This document shows positions 46,029 through 55,755 of a DNA stretch of 64,000 nucleotides, in pieces. Each line of letters begins with the position of its first letter. Positions within the stretch are counted from its first letter, which is position 1. The notes under the pieces are model-generated. The model ran no database searches. It was not told the DNA's origin and was given only the letters and a program-made list of their open reading frames with translations. The stretch covers positions 56,517-120,516 of the forward strand of contig JAEUHE010000012.1 in NCBI GenBank assembly GCA_016793885.1, read 5' to 3'. This DNA is from Verrucomicrobiales bacterium. GTDB lineage: Bacteria > Verrucomicrobiota > Verrucomicrobiia > Limisphaerales > UBA11320. A program made the translations under genes and the position numbers.

Positions 46029-46748
46029 TCACCGTGCCAGCAACCGGGGGTCGCTCCAGAAGCTGGCGCTCAGGTCGAGCATGAGGCGGTTGCGTCCGCC
46101 CGCGTGGGGGGATCGCCCGGACAGCAGCGGATCGACCGTTCCGATGGTGCTTGGGAAATAAGTGTCCACCGCGAGTTCGACCTCCGACGGGGAGTTTGGC
46201 TGGCCGATGGTGGGGTTTTCGGCAGCGCGGAGGTCGTGCATCGCGGCTTCGCGAGATTTCCCCCAAAAATTGTCGAGGGGCACGGGATCGGTGATCCGGT
46301 CGAATCGCCACAGCCAGTATCCGGTGGCAGAAGCCTTGACTCCCGCGCTGAAGCGTTGCACCGCCTGGGCGCTTTGGCCCAGGCCGGCCCCATCCAGGGA
46401 GGGACACATCCAGACGGCATTATTCCCGATGTGATTGCTCAATGAGAGGGCTGCCCATCCGGCCCGAGGATCGGATGGTGGCCAGGTGCGCCACGGACGA
46501 TACCCCAACTGGGTCTTCAGCGGCCGATCATCTGGAAAACGATCGTTGTGGTCGTCCTCTTGAAGTGCAAATGCGATGCCGATTTGTCGGAGGTTGGAGA
46601 GGCAGTTGGTGCGACGGGCGCGCTGTTGGGCTCGGGAAAAGGAAGGGAGGAGCAGTGAAGCCAGGACCCCAATAATCGCGATGACAATCAGTAATTCGAT
46701 GAGGGTGAAGGCGAGCGCGAACGGGGGCCGGCGATCGGCATGGGGCAT
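46029..46748 (-). CDS. Type II secretion/prepilin-like protein
   Basis: 239 residues from the ATG at 46748. The N-terminus reads [20 protein letters not shown] followed by [20 protein letters not shown]: a basic leader, a prepilin peptidase site before Phe (FTLIELL) with Glu at +5, and one long hydrophobic helix. The C-terminal part ([15 protein letters not shown], then [19 protein letters not shown]) resembles the DUF1559-type pseudopilins that are multiplied in Verrucomicrobiota and Planctomycetes. It probably forms part of a pseudopilus or is exported by the same route. A longer frame upstream begins at 46799. Confidence 0.83.
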   Translation of the reverse strand: MPHADRRPPFALAFTLIELLIVIAIIGVLASLLLPSFSRAQQRARRTNCLSNLRQIGIAFALQEDDHNDRFPDDRPLKTQLGYRPWRTWPPSDPRAGWAALSLSNHIGNNAVWMCPSLDGAGLGQSAQAVQRFSAGVKASATGYWLWRFDRITDPVPLDNFWGKSREAAMHDLRAAENPTIGQPNSPSEVELAVDTYFPSTIGTVDPLLSGRSPHAGGRNRLMLDLSASFWSDPRLLAR

Positions 46749-46971
46749 GGCTGGGCTGCTGCGGCGGTAACGGAGTCTAATGGACAGGGTGAGCTGCATG
46801 GACCGTTATCGAGCCGACCCTGAGGATTCGTGCCTTTGCAGGGAGCGATTCAGGCGTCGGGTGAGGGGCAGACTGAATCGCGACGAGTTGGTTGTCAAAC
46901 CCGAGTTCACGCCAGAATCCTCTGGCCTGAGGCCCCGGAAGAGCGCAGGATATTCACCTAGCCAAAGTCCT

Positions 46972-49578
46972 ATGCTGACACTGTGTCGCTCACGAAGCTT
47001 TTTAAGGTCCTTCGCCCCGGGCGCGGAGCGCGCAGCTGCGCTGCTGGTGGTGTTGGTCGTTGGGCTGGGCTTCGCCACAACTCAGGGTGCCGAGGTTCTC
47101 CGGTATGCGAAGGACATTGCCCCACTGCTCAAGGAATACTGCCATGACTGCCACGCTGATGGAGCGGAGAAGGGGGGCGTTGCCTTCGATCGTTATCCCA
47201 CTGAGAAGGCCTTGACCGCAGATCACGAACTTTGGCTGAAGGTGCTGAAGAATGTTCGCGCCGGGATGATGCCCCCGGCCAAAAAGCCCCAACCCTCGAC
47301 GCAGCAGAAGGCGCGGATGGAGCAATGGATCAAGGCCTCGGTATTCGAGGTGGACCCACTCCATTTGGATCCAGGGCAGGTCACGGTTCGGCGGTTGAAC
47401 CGAACGGAGTATCGCAACACCATCCGTGATTTGGTGGGAGTGGACTTTGACACTGAAAAAGAGTTTCCGGCGGATGATGCAGGGCACGGTTTTGACAACA
47501 TGGGCGATGTGCTGACTCTGTCGCCGATGCTGTTGGAGAAATATCTTGTCGCGGCCCGATCCATCATCAGTCGGGGCGTGCCTGATTCCTCCCGAGTTCC
47601 GGCCGAGCGTAAGATTCCCGGCAAGGACTTCACGCTCCTGGCGCGCCCGGGCAGTCTCCCGGCGACGGAGTCTCCGCATCTCAGTTATTATCGGGAGTCC
47701 GCTCTTTCGAATCGGTTCTCGGTGAAGAACACCGGACGGTATCGGCTGACTTTGGCGGTCACCGCCCAGGAGCGCTTCGTGGAAAACCAGTTCGATCAGA
47801 ATAAGTGTCGAATGGTATTCAAGGTGGACGGAAAGGAATTGCAGCGCCAGGAGTTCACTCGTGAGGGTGGCAAGCTCTTTACCTACGACTTCGATCAGGA
47901 CTGGAGGGAGGGCGACCATGAGCTGCTGGTCGAGGTTTACCCACTCACCCCGGATCAGAAGCAGGTCAGATCTCTCACCTTACGTTTGGACGCAATTGCC
48001 ATCCAGGGGCCGATGGCACCGGAACATTGGGTGCGGCCCAAGGACTACACGCGGTTCTTCCCCCATGAGCCCGGCGAGAGAACGGAGGACCGTCGTGCCT
48101 TCGCGAGGGAGATCTTGGGAAAATTTGTAGAACGGGCCTACCGTCGGCCGGTCGATGGGGCAACGGTGGATCGGTTGGTTCGCTTGGCTGAACAGAGCCA
48201 TGAACATTCGGGGAAGACCTTCGAGTTTGGGGTGGGGCAGGCGATGGTTGCGGTGCTGGCATCGCCCCGGTTCCTGTTTCGAGAGGAAGAAACTGCGCCG
48301 CTGAAGGAGGGAGAGGTTCATCCGTTGGTCGACGAGTATTCCTTGGCCTCCCGGCTCTCCTACTGGCTGTGGTCCTCTATGCCGGATGAGGAACTCCTGC
48401 GATTGGCTGGCCAAGGGGAGCTGAGGAAGAACTTGGCGGCCCAAACCCAGCGGCTGTTTGCCGATCGTAAATCAGAGGCCTTTTTCCGCAATTTCGTGGG
48501 GCAGTGGCTGCAGGTTCGTGATATCGACACGATCGCGATCGATGCGCGGCAGGTGCTGCAGCGGGAGGCGGCGCCCGATCCCGCTTTTGAGAAACGTCGT
48601 CAGCGGTTTCGCGAGCTGAGGGATCGTCCCGAGAGCACGCTGACACCGGCGGAGGTCAAGGAGATGGACGAATTTCGAGCAGGGTTTGGTCGCCGTGCCG
48701 CCCAGCCTTTGCGAGCGGAGCTGAACGGAGATTTGCGACGGTTCCTGCGTCAGGAGACGGAGAAAACCGTAGAGCATGTGTTTCGGGAAGATCGCGCCTT
48801 GATCGAGCTGATCGACGGCGATTACACCTTTTTGAATGAGCGATTGGCCCGCCACTATGGGCTGACTAACCTCAACATCACGGGCGACCATCTGCGGAAG
48901 GTGAGCCTGCCTCCGGAGAGCCCCCGTGGCGGTGTGCTGACCCATGGCTCCGTGCTGGCCGTAACGTCGAACCCAACCCGTACCTCGCCCGTTAAGCGCG
49001 GCTTGTTTATTCTCAACAACATCCTGGGAACGCCCCCGCCTCCGCCGCCCCCTGACATCCCACCGCTGGAGGATGCCGTCAAAGCCATGAAAGGACAGAA
49101 CCTCTCTCTGAGGCAAACGCTGGCCCTGCATCGCGATCAACCCTTGTGCAGCTCGTGTCACAATCGGATGGATCCGTTGGGCCTGGCCTTGGAGAATTTT
49201 AATGCCATGGGAATGTGGCGGGATCAGGAGCGCGGGCAGCCGATCGATGCCACCGGGGCCTTGTTGAGCGGGGAAAGCTTCTCTCACGTTCGACAGCTGA
49301 AATCCATTCTGGCTCGCGATCATTCCATCGAGTTTTATACGACCCTGACCGAGAAACTTTTAACTTATGCCCTGGGCCGAGGGCTCGATTATTATGATGT
49401 GGCGACGGTGGATGACATTGTGGCTCGGCTCCAGGCGAACCAGGGGCGGGCTCAAATTCTGATCCGATCCGTCGTGGAGTCCGTCCCCTTCCAACGAACC
49501 CGTGCACTTCCCTCGAAGGTATCCAAATCCGCCCCTGAATCTGCGTCTGTGAGTCCGTCCACCTCAATCCACCCTTGA
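46972..49578 (+). CDS. DUF1587/DUF1592/DUF1588/DUF1585 cytochrome c-type protein
   Basis: 868 residues from the ATG at 46972; the upstream in-frame stretch is Arg-rich and unlike a signal. A signal-like helix (AALLVVLVVGLGFATTQGAE) precedes the first haem site, YCHDCHADGAEKGGVAFDRY. DUF1587 (VRRLNRTEYRNTIRDLVGVD) follows, then DUF1592 (YSLASRLSYWLWSSMPDEEL), DUF1588 (RGGVLTHGSVLAVTSNPTRT, then SPVKRGLFILNNILGTPPPP), a second CxxCH in PLCSSCHNRMDPLGLALENF and DUF1585 (TLTEKLLTYALGRGLDYYDV). Proteins of this type are abundant in this phylum and of unproven function; electron transfer outside the cytoplasm is inferred from the haem motifs. Confidence 0.92.
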   Translation: MLTLCRSRSFLRSFAPGAERAAALLVVLVVGLGFATTQGAEVLRYAKDIAPLLKEYCHDCHADGAEKGGVAFDRYPTEKALTADHELWLKVLKNVRAGMMPPAKKPQPSTQQKARMEQWIKASVFEVDPLHLDPGQVTVRRLNRTEYRNTIRDLVGVDFDTEKEFPADDAGHGFDNMGDVLTLSPMLLEKYLVAARSIISRGVPDSSRVPAERKIPGKDFTLLARPGSLPATESPHLSYYRESALSNRFSVKNTGRYRLTLAVTAQERFVENQFDQNKCRMVFKVDGKELQRQEFTREGGKLFTYDFDQDWREGDHELLVEVYPLTPDQKQVRSLTLRLDAIAIQGPMAPEHWVRPKDYTRFFPHEPGERTEDRRAFAREILGKFVERAYRRPVDGATVDRLVRLAEQSHEHSGKTFEFGVGQAMVAVLASPRFLFREEETAPLKEGEVHPLVDEYSLASRLSYWLWSSMPDEELLRLAGQGELRKNLAAQTQRLFADRKSEAFFRNFVGQWLQVRDIDTIAIDARQVLQREAAPDPAFEKRRQRFRELRDRPESTLTPAEVKEMDEFRAGFGRRAAQPLRAELNGDLRRFLRQETEKTVEHVFREDRALIELIDGDYTFLNERLARHYGLTNLNITGDHLRKVSLPPESPRGGVLTHGSVLAVTSNPTRTSPVKRGLFILNNILGTPPPPPPPDIPPLEDAVKAMKGQNLSLRQTLALHRDQPLCSSCHNRMDPLGLALENFNAMGMWRDQERGQPIDATGALLSGESFSHVRQLKSILARDHSIEFYTTLTEKLLTYALGRGLDYYDVATVDDIVARLQANQGRAQILIRSVVESVPFQRTRALPSKVSKSAPESASVSPSTSIHP

Positions 49579-49580
49579 TC

Positions 49581-50954
49581 ATGAGCTCTCTCTCCCCATC
49601 CACAATCGCCCGATTTCAGAGTTTGAGCCGCCGCCGCTTTCTTCGGGGGCTGGGGGCTTGCATCGCACTGCCAGCATTCGAATCGCTGAACCTGCTGGGC
49701 GCCACCCCGTCCGGAGCGAAAACGAAAGCAACCGCCCCCGTGCGCGCCGCCTTTCTCTTTTTTCCCAACGGCGCGATTCCTTCCGCTTGGTGGCCGGGAA
49801 AGGATGGCGCAGACTTTGAGCTGAGCCCTACCCTGAAGCCTTTGGCGAACCACCGTCGTTCCCTCCAAATCCTGGGGGGACTGAACCAGAAGTTCGCCGA
49901 GGGTGGTCCCGACGGGGCTGGGGATCATGCCCGAGGCAACGGGGTCTTCCTGACGGGGGTGCGGTTGAAGAAGAGCGCCACCGACATCCGCGCCGGGGTG
50001 TCCATCGATCAGGCGATCGCGCGGGAGATCGGACACCTGACGCGGTTCCCTTCGCTGGAGCTGAGCGCCGATGCGATTCGGGGATCCGGCGCCTGCGATT
50101 CCGGTTATGCTTGTGCCTACCAGTTCAACCTCTCCTGGAGTTCCCCCACCACCCCGGTGGCTGCCGAGTCCAACCCGCGGCTCGTCTTCGAGCGGCTCTT
50201 TGGTGCGGGAGCGCCGGGCGAACGCGCGGCGAACCTGCAGCGGCGTCAGCAGGAGCAGCGCTCGGTGCTCGACTTCGTGATGGAGGATGCCCGCGCGATG
50301 AACCGTCGTCTCAACGGACGAGATCGCGACAAGCTGGATCAGTATCTCACGGGAATTCGGGAGATTGAAAACAGCCTCGACAAGGCGGAGCGATTCGGCG
50401 AGGTCCGGGATCCAGGGGGCGACACGCCCTCCGGGGTTCCCCAGGATCGTGCCCAGTATGTTCAGGTGATGTGCGACATGCTCGTGCTGGCATTCCAGAC
50501 GGATTCGACGCGCGTCGCGACGATGTTGCTGGGGCACGATGGCGACAACCGTTCTTTGCCCGAGGCGGGTGTCTCCGAAGGACACCATGACCTTTCTCAC
50601 CATTTTAACAGTGAGGAAAAGATTCAAAAGCTGAAGGACATCGATTTGTGGTATGCTGGGCAGTTTGCGCAGCTCTTGGACAAGCTCCAGCGTGTGACGG
50701 ATGTGGATGGGAGCCCCTTGCTGCAAAACTCCATGATCCTCTACGGGAGCGGTAATGCGGATGGCAACCGTCATACCCATTCCAATCTTCCTTTGCTGTT
50801 GGCGGGCGGAGGTGGTGGCCTGCTGAAGCCTGGTCGCTACGTGAACCACGGATCCAAGCCGATGACCAACCTGCTCCTGACGATGGCGCAGCACATGGGG
50901 GCGAAGAATGTGACCAGCTTGGGCGATTCCACGGGCCTGTTGGAGGACGTTTAA
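49581..50954 (+). CDS. DUF1552 exported protein
   Basis: 457 residues from the ATG at 49581, two bases after the stop of the DUF1592-type gene. A Tat-like signal SRRRFLRGLGACIALPAF is near the N-terminus. The DUF1552 family segments are visible: AAFLFFPNGAIPSAWWPGKD, DHARGNGVFLTGVRLKKSAT, LRFPSLELSAD-like text at residues 150-165, TTPVAAESNPRLVFERLFGA and GHHDLSHH-type His clusters (EGHHDLSHHFNSEEKIQKLK). This gene almost always follows the DUF1592 protein in these phyla, so the pair probably forms one extracytoplasmic enzyme system of unknown substrate. Confidence 0.9.
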   Translation: MSSLSPSTIARFQSLSRRRFLRGLGACIALPAFESLNLLGATPSGAKTKATAPVRAAFLFFPNGAIPSAWWPGKDGADFELSPTLKPLANHRRSLQILGGLNQKFAEGGPDGAGDHARGNGVFLTGVRLKKSATDIRAGVSIDQAIAREIGHLTRFPSLELSADAIRGSGACDSGYACAYQFNLSWSSPTTPVAAESNPRLVFERLFGAGAPGERAANLQRRQQEQRSVLDFVMEDARAMNRRLNGRDRDKLDQYLTGIREIENSLDKAERFGEVRDPGGDTPSGVPQDRAQYVQVMCDMLVLAFQTDSTRVATMLLGHDGDNRSLPEAGVSEGHHDLSHHFNSEEKIQKLKDIDLWYAGQFAQLLDKLQRVTDVDGSPLLQNSMILYGSGNADGNRHTHSNLPLLLAGGGGGLLKPGRYVNHGSKPMTNLLLTMAQHMGAKNVTSLGDSTGLLEDV

Positions 50955-51194
50955 GCAGTGGCTGAATGGTGAATTTCATGCCGCTAGGTCCATTCCTACA
51001 CCTATCCGCCTGAAGGCGGACGAGTGAACTATAAGCTTTAGCGGACCGCCCCGCGATCAACTCCGTACCAACGACCACGCCTCACGCGGAAATAATCACA
51101 CTCGTCCGTGGCTGGCCTGACTTCTATCTCATGGGCTGACCGATAATTTTGTGGCATCGGCCGCGGGGAGATCGGTAAGGTATTCCCACATCCG

Positions 51195-52355
51195 ATGACC
51201 TCTCTCGCTATGAACTTGCCACGCTTCGTGTTCGCTTCATGTCTCTGTATTGCAGTGAGCGCTATCTCTCCGCTCCAAGCTCAATCTAACTCCACTGCGA
51301 CGAACACACCACCGCGCCGTGCACCTCGAGCGGCCCCCTTGGTTTCTCCGGATCTTTTGCCGGGGGGCGGGGTTGCTTTTCGGCTCAAGGCGCCGCAGGC
51401 GAAGGAGGTTAAAGTGGTCGGACAGTTTGGTTCCGACACGCCGCTTCAAAAAGATGATCAGGGCGTCTGGAGCGTGACCTTGCCGTCGGTGCCGCCAGGG
51501 GTGCATGAATATCGTTTTGTCGTGGATGGCTTGAGTGTCATCGATCCCCAGAACCCGGCCATCAAGCCGCAACGCTGGCCCAACACCAGCATCCTTCACG
51601 TTCCTTCCGTGCCTGCCGCCCCTTGGGATCTGCAGGACATTCCGCACGGTGTACTCCATGAGCATCTTTATCACTCGAAGGTGCTGGGCACCTGGCGCAA
51701 GGTGGTTGTCTATACGCCTCCGGGAGCCGGGTCGGGTTCCAAGCTGCCGGTCCTCTATCTCTCGCATGGCTACAGCGACAATGAAGGAAGCTGGAGTGTT
51801 CATGGCAAGGCCCATTGGATTCTCGATTCGCTGATCGCTCAGAAGAAGGCGGTGCCGATGATCGTCGTGATGCCGGATGGCCATGCACTCCCCCCTGCTG
51901 CCGGAGCTTGGGAAGCCTACGCGACCAATAATAGCGGCGCTTACTGTGAAGAACTGGTGAAGGACATCGTGCCCTTGGTCGAGAGTCATTACCGGGTTGC
52001 CTCACGTCCGCGCAGCCGGGCTTTTGCCGGTTTGTCGATGGGTGGGCACCATGCCTTTACGGTGGCCTTGAAGCACCATGATCAGTTCGGGTGGGTGGGG
52101 GCCTTCAGCGCCGCGACTCCGGTGGAGAGTTGGATTGCTCGAGATTTGGAAAAGGGCAACGAAATGAACCGCCACCTGAAGCTGTTCTGGATTGCGTGTG
52201 GAAAGAAGGACTTCCTTTTTCAGAACAACGAGACCTTTTCCGCGTTGCTGAAAACCAAGGGGATTCAGCACGAATACCTCGTGACGGAGGGTGACCATTC
52301 CTGGCCGGTGTGGCGGCGATATCTGGTGGATTTCGCGCCGAAGCTGTTTCGGTGA
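51195..52355 (+). CDS. Exported esterase, CBM48-like domain plus esterase D/CE1-type domain
   Basis: 386 residues. The signal peptide is around RFVFASCLCIAVSAISPLQA. Residues 50-140 form an E-set/CBM48-like domain (GGVAFRLKAPQAKEVKVVGQ, then WSVTLPSVPPGVHEYRFVVD). The alpha/beta-hydrolase follows: VYTPPGAGSGSKLPVLYLSH, the nucleophile Ser in FAGLSMGGHHAFTVALKHHD near residue 282, Asp in FWIACGKKDFLFQN and His in VTEGDHSWPVWRRYL. This arrangement is common in feruloyl or acetyl-xylan esterases that act on plant polysaccharides. Substrate specificity is not readable. Confidence 0.9.
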   Translation: MTSLAMNLPRFVFASCLCIAVSAISPLQAQSNSTATNTPPRRAPRAAPLVSPDLLPGGGVAFRLKAPQAKEVKVVGQFGSDTPLQKDDQGVWSVTLPSVPPGVHEYRFVVDGLSVIDPQNPAIKPQRWPNTSILHVPSVPAAPWDLQDIPHGVLHEHLYHSKVLGTWRKVVVYTPPGAGSGSKLPVLYLSHGYSDNEGSWSVHGKAHWILDSLIAQKKAVPMIVVMPDGHALPPAAGAWEAYATNNSGAYCEELVKDIVPLVESHYRVASRPRSRAFAGLSMGGHHAFTVALKHHDQFGWVGAFSAATPVESWIARDLEKGNEMNRHLKLFWIACGKKDFLFQNNETFSALLKTKGIQHEYLVTEGDHSWPVWRRYLVDFAPKLFR

Positions 52356-52366
52356 GTTTGTCGCAC

Positions 52367-52585
52367 GGATCGTCCGACACGGACGATGCCACAATGTAGT
52401 GTGGGCCGTCTCGGTCCATCCCCAATGTGCAATGTGAAATGAGCAATGAACAATGTGCAATCCCCCTCGGAATGGGCGCGGCTCAACGGACCTGATTTCA
52501 CATTGCTCATTTTTCCATTTGGGACCAATGAGGCCCGCTGCGCTCGGGAGGCTGGCGCATCGTCCAACATGGACGACGCCACAAT
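52367..52585. repeat. Repeat-rich intergenic element with flanking direct repeats
   Basis: Direct repeats ATCGTCCGACACGGACGATG (52369-52395 in full) and ATCGTCCAACATGGACGACG (52559-52585) match at 24 of 27 positions, and each contains a short palindrome (CGTCC...GGACG). Between them GCAATGTGAAAT (52429-52440) and ATTTCACATTGC (52495-52506) are perfect inverted repeats, with further CAATGTG units. No gene is present. It fills the gap between the convergent esterase and beta-propeller genes and resembles a small non-autonomous mobile element. Confidence 0.6.
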
Positions 52586-52588
52586 TAC

Positions 52589-53947
52589 TCACTTTCCCGG
52601 TGCGATGCAGTAGAGCTTGGTCAGGGTTCGAATCAGTAACCGATCTCCGGCGATGGCCGGCGTGGACATGCACATCTCGTCGAGCGGATTGCTATGCAAC
52701 AGACGATACTCGGGTCCCGCTTGGAACACGAAGGTGTCGCCGTCCTCGCTGAGCGCGTAGATCTTTCCATTGGCCGCCCAAGGCGAGGCCGTGAAGGAAG
52801 TGGTCTGGGTCCGGATCCGCTGCTTTTCGTAGATCTGTCGTCCTGTTCGGGCGTCGTGCGCGCTGAAGAAACCGAAATCAAACAGCACATAGAACTGGTC
52901 CCCGTAGAGCAGGGGTGAAGGGTTGTAGGGTGCCGCCGTCGGCTGATACCACGCGATGTGCGCGCTGTTGGTCTCGCCTGCGGGCAGCGTGATATCCCCG
53001 CTCGCGCCCGGCTTCACCGCGAACACGGGGCGGATTTTGTCACCGACATATCCCGAGCTGATGTAGAGCAATCCAAACTTCGAGAAGGGCGTTGGAATCA
53101 CAATCGTGGACATGCCTCCGAACTCCCACAGCAGCTTCCCATCGAGATCATACGAGCGGACGCGTTTGCGTCCCGGGGTGACCAGCTCGGTTCGCTGCTC
53201 GTTCTGCCAGACATAGGGAGTCGCCCAGTTACTCGGCTCATCCCGTTCAGTTCTCCAAAGCTGCTTTCCCGTTCGCTTGTCCAGCGCCACCACAAACGAC
53301 TGGTCTTCATTGTCGTTCACCAGGAAGAGCTTGTCACCGTGAAGCACCGGCGAGGCCGCCGAACCCCATCCGTAGCGGGTCTTCACTGCCGGCCAGTTGG
53401 TGGACCAGAGGGGCTTTCCGTCCAGGTCGAAGCAGAACAGGCCCACGTTGCCGAAGTAGGCGTACACTCGCTCGCCGTCGGTGACTGGCGTTTCCGAGGC
53501 ATAGCTGTTTTTGATGTGCAGGGGATTGACGGGATTGCCGCTTTTGACCTCCCGGCGCCACAGTTCTTTCCCGTCCTTGAGGGCGAGACATTGCACCCAC
53601 CAATGATGCGTCGTGGCCGGCGGGTCTTTGCGGTCGCCGCCGAAGTACAGGCCCTTTTTGGCCTCGTCCATGGGACCCTCGCTCGTAGCGGTGGTCAGGA
53701 AGACGCGATCACCCCACACGATGGGTGAGGACCAGCCACGCCCCGGGATCTCCACCTTCCAAGCCACATTCTCATTGGTGCTCCATCGTTCAGGAAACCG
53801 CGACCCATCAGCCACGGCCATGGAGTCCGCCCCGCGGAACTGAGGCCAGTGGATCGGCGCGGCAGGCGAGTTCGCGGCCGAGGCGAGTGGGACGAGGCTA
53901 AGGTTGATGAGTATCGCCAGGGCGAGGATGGGTTTCATGAGTTGCAT
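52589..53947 (-). CDS. Exported PQQ-like beta-propeller repeat protein
   Basis: 452 residues. The signal peptide MKPILALAILINLSLVPLAS starts at the second Met (53938), which may be the true start. Blades follow: WPQFRGADSMAVADGSRFPE, WSSPIVWGDRVFLTTAT, CLALKDGKELWRREVKSG, SPVLHGDKLFLVNDNEDQSF and VVALDKRTGKQLWRTER. These are quinoprotein-like propellers without a dehydrogenase active site or haem motif. Such proteins are multiplied in this phylum; the ligand is unknown. It is followed upstream on the same strand by the M3 peptidase gene, 30 bases away. Confidence 0.88.
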   Translation of the reverse strand: MQLMKPILALAILINLSLVPLASAANSPAAPIHWPQFRGADSMAVADGSRFPERWSTNENVAWKVEIPGRGWSSPIVWGDRVFLTTATSEGPMDEAKKGLYFGGDRKDPPATTHHWWVQCLALKDGKELWRREVKSGNPVNPLHIKNSYASETPVTDGERVYAYFGNVGLFCFDLDGKPLWSTNWPAVKTRYGWGSAASPVLHGDKLFLVNDNEDQSFVVALDKRTGKQLWRTERDEPSNWATPYVWQNEQRTELVTPGRKRVRSYDLDGKLLWEFGGMSTIVIPTPFSKFGLLYISSGYVGDKIRPVFAVKPGASGDITLPAGETNSAHIAWYQPTAAPYNPSPLLYGDQFYVLFDFGFFSAHDARTGRQIYEKQRIRTQTTSFTASPWAANGKIYALSEDGDTFVFQAGPEYRLLHSNPLDEMCMSTPAIAGDRLLIRTLTKLYCIAPGK

Positions 53948-53977
53948 CGGGTTGGCTGGCGAGGGTCCGCCTGCCGC

Positions 53978-55708
53978 TCAAGCCAGTTTGGCCATTTCGT
54001 TGCGCACCAACTGAACCAGCGGCTTGATGGTTTCCCGGCTGAAGTCAAATCGGCATCCCGCGGCCTGGAAAAGTTCAGGCAACGGGCGTGAACCGCCGAG
54101 CGAGAGGCCCTTGAGGTAGTCGCGCAGCGCACCCGGCTTGTCCTTCTTCGAGTTCGCCCAGACTTGGAGGGCTCCGAGTTGGGCAATCCCGTACTCGATA
54201 TAATAGAAGGGGTGCAGGAAGATGTGCAACTGGCGATGCCAGAGGTTGGCGCGGACAGCCTCGAATCCGGTCCAATCGACCTTGTCTCCAAATCGTCCCA
54301 TCAGCTGGACCCAAGCGGCGGTCCGTTCGGAGCGGGCATGTTTCGGATGGGTGTAGATCCAGTGTTGAAAGGCATCGACCGTGGCGATCCAGGGCAGGAC
54401 TTTCAGAACCCCTTCCAGGTGATCCCGGCGGGCCCGCTGGGCTTCAGCAGGGGAGTAGAACTCTTCCAGGAACTCGTTGCCGAGAAGCTCCATGCTCATT
54501 GATGCCACTTCGCAGAACTCGATCGGCGCGCCTCGATAGGCGTAGAGATCTTCCTTCTGAGTGGCCAGCGCATGGAACGCATGGCCGGCTTCGTGGAACA
54601 TGGTTTCGACATCCCGCTGCACTCCGACCGCATTCATGAAAATGAAGGGTAAGCGTGCCTCGGCTAGGGTCGACTGGTATCCGCCGGGCGCCTTGCCTTT
54701 CCGGTTTTCCAGGTCGATCAGCTTGCGCGTCTGCATCAGGCGAAAGCCGCTTCCCAGCTCGGGAGAAATCTGATCGAACACCTTCTGGGAGGCCGACGTG
54801 AGTTTGTCGACCGATTGGAAGGGGCGCAGCGGAGCACGGTTGAATGGATCCACCGCCATGTCCCACGGGCGCAGTGCGGGAACCTTCAGGTTTTCCCGGC
54901 GCTTCTCTTGAAGCTCGCGCAGAACGGGCATGATCTCCCCCTCGACCGCGTCGTGGAATCGTTCGCAGTGTTCGGGCGTGTAGTCGAAGCGACCGCGCAG
55001 CCGGAAGGCGTAGTCGCGATAGTTGGCATAGCCCGCGTTCTTGGCCATCCGCTCGCGCAGGTCGAGCAACCCTTCGAACTGGGCTTCGAACGCTTCGCTC
55101 TCCTGCAGTCGGCGGTTGGCCACGAGTTTCCAGACGTCTTCGCGGACCCCTCGGTCCTGCTCTTCCAGGAAGGGGCTCATCTGGGGGAGGGTGCGTTCCT
55201 TGCCCTGATACTGAACCGTCAGGGAGCCGCTCAGCTTTTGATATTGCTGTCCGAGTTTGGCTTCCTCGGTTTCGAGCGCGACGTTCTCAGGTCGGAACAA
55301 CTCCACGCGCAGGACGGTGTCGCGATGCAGGATTCGATAGCGTTCTTCGGGAAGCTTCGAGCTCAGTGGGTGGGCCAGAAAAATCTCCGAGATCTGCTGC
55401 TGCCAGGGCTTGAGTTCGGGTTCGATGGATTCGACGAATTCCAGATAGGCTTTCTCGGCACCCGGGTCGTCGGTGTGGCAAGTCATCGCGATGTAGCGTC
55501 GGGAAGACTCCTCATCCAGAGCGGCGCTGAGCTCACCCCAGGCTAGGATCCAGGCTTCGAAATCGGCCACCGAGGCGCAGGCGGCGGCATCCGCTTTCAG
55601 ACGTTGGAAGAGCGGTTCGATGGACGCCCACTCTCCGAGGTTGATCTGGCTCGGAACGAAGCGTCGCGCGCTAAAAGGCGTTAATTCACCAAAGGGCAGT
55701 AAGCTCAT
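53978..55708 (-). CDS. M3-family oligoendopeptidase (PepF-like)
   Basis: 576-residue cytoplasmic zinc peptidase that degrades oligopeptides. The HExxH motif is in VETMFHEAGHAFHALATQKE near residue 370, and the third ligand Glu is in EFCEVASMSMELLGNEFLEE. The N-terminal helical region (FADFEAWILAWGELSAALDE-like at residues 45-65) and MSPFLEEQDRGVREDVWKLV fit the M3B group. There is no signal peptide. The ATG at 55708 gives the usual length. It probably precedes the beta-propeller gene in one transcript. Confidence 0.92.
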   Translation of the reverse strand: MSLLPFGELTPFSARRFVPSQINLGEWASIEPLFQRLKADAAACASVADFEAWILAWGELSAALDEESSRRYIAMTCHTDDPGAEKAYLEFVESIEPELKPWQQQISEIFLAHPLSSKLPEERYRILHRDTVLRVELFRPENVALETEEAKLGQQYQKLSGSLTVQYQGKERTLPQMSPFLEEQDRGVREDVWKLVANRRLQESEAFEAQFEGLLDLRERMAKNAGYANYRDYAFRLRGRFDYTPEHCERFHDAVEGEIMPVLRELQEKRRENLKVPALRPWDMAVDPFNRAPLRPFQSVDKLTSASQKVFDQISPELGSGFRLMQTRKLIDLENRKGKAPGGYQSTLAEARLPFIFMNAVGVQRDVETMFHEAGHAFHALATQKEDLYAYRGAPIEFCEVASMSMELLGNEFLEEFYSPAEAQRARRDHLEGVLKVLPWIATVDAFQHWIYTHPKHARSERTAAWVQLMGRFGDKVDWTGFEAVRANLWHRQLHIFLHPFYYIEYGIAQLGALQVWANSKKDKPGALRDYLKGLSLGGSRPLPELFQAAGCRFDFSRETIKPLVQLVRNEMAKLA

Positions 55709-55755
55709 ACCCGGAGCCTAGCGAGAGCCGGCCCGGGGGTGAAGGAGGATTTATT

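Noticed and set aside
49452..50894. 480-residue minus-strand frame opposite the DUF1552 gene
   Set aside because: Antisense to a certain gene; its Arg/Gly/His-rich composition is typical of GC-rich shadow frames.
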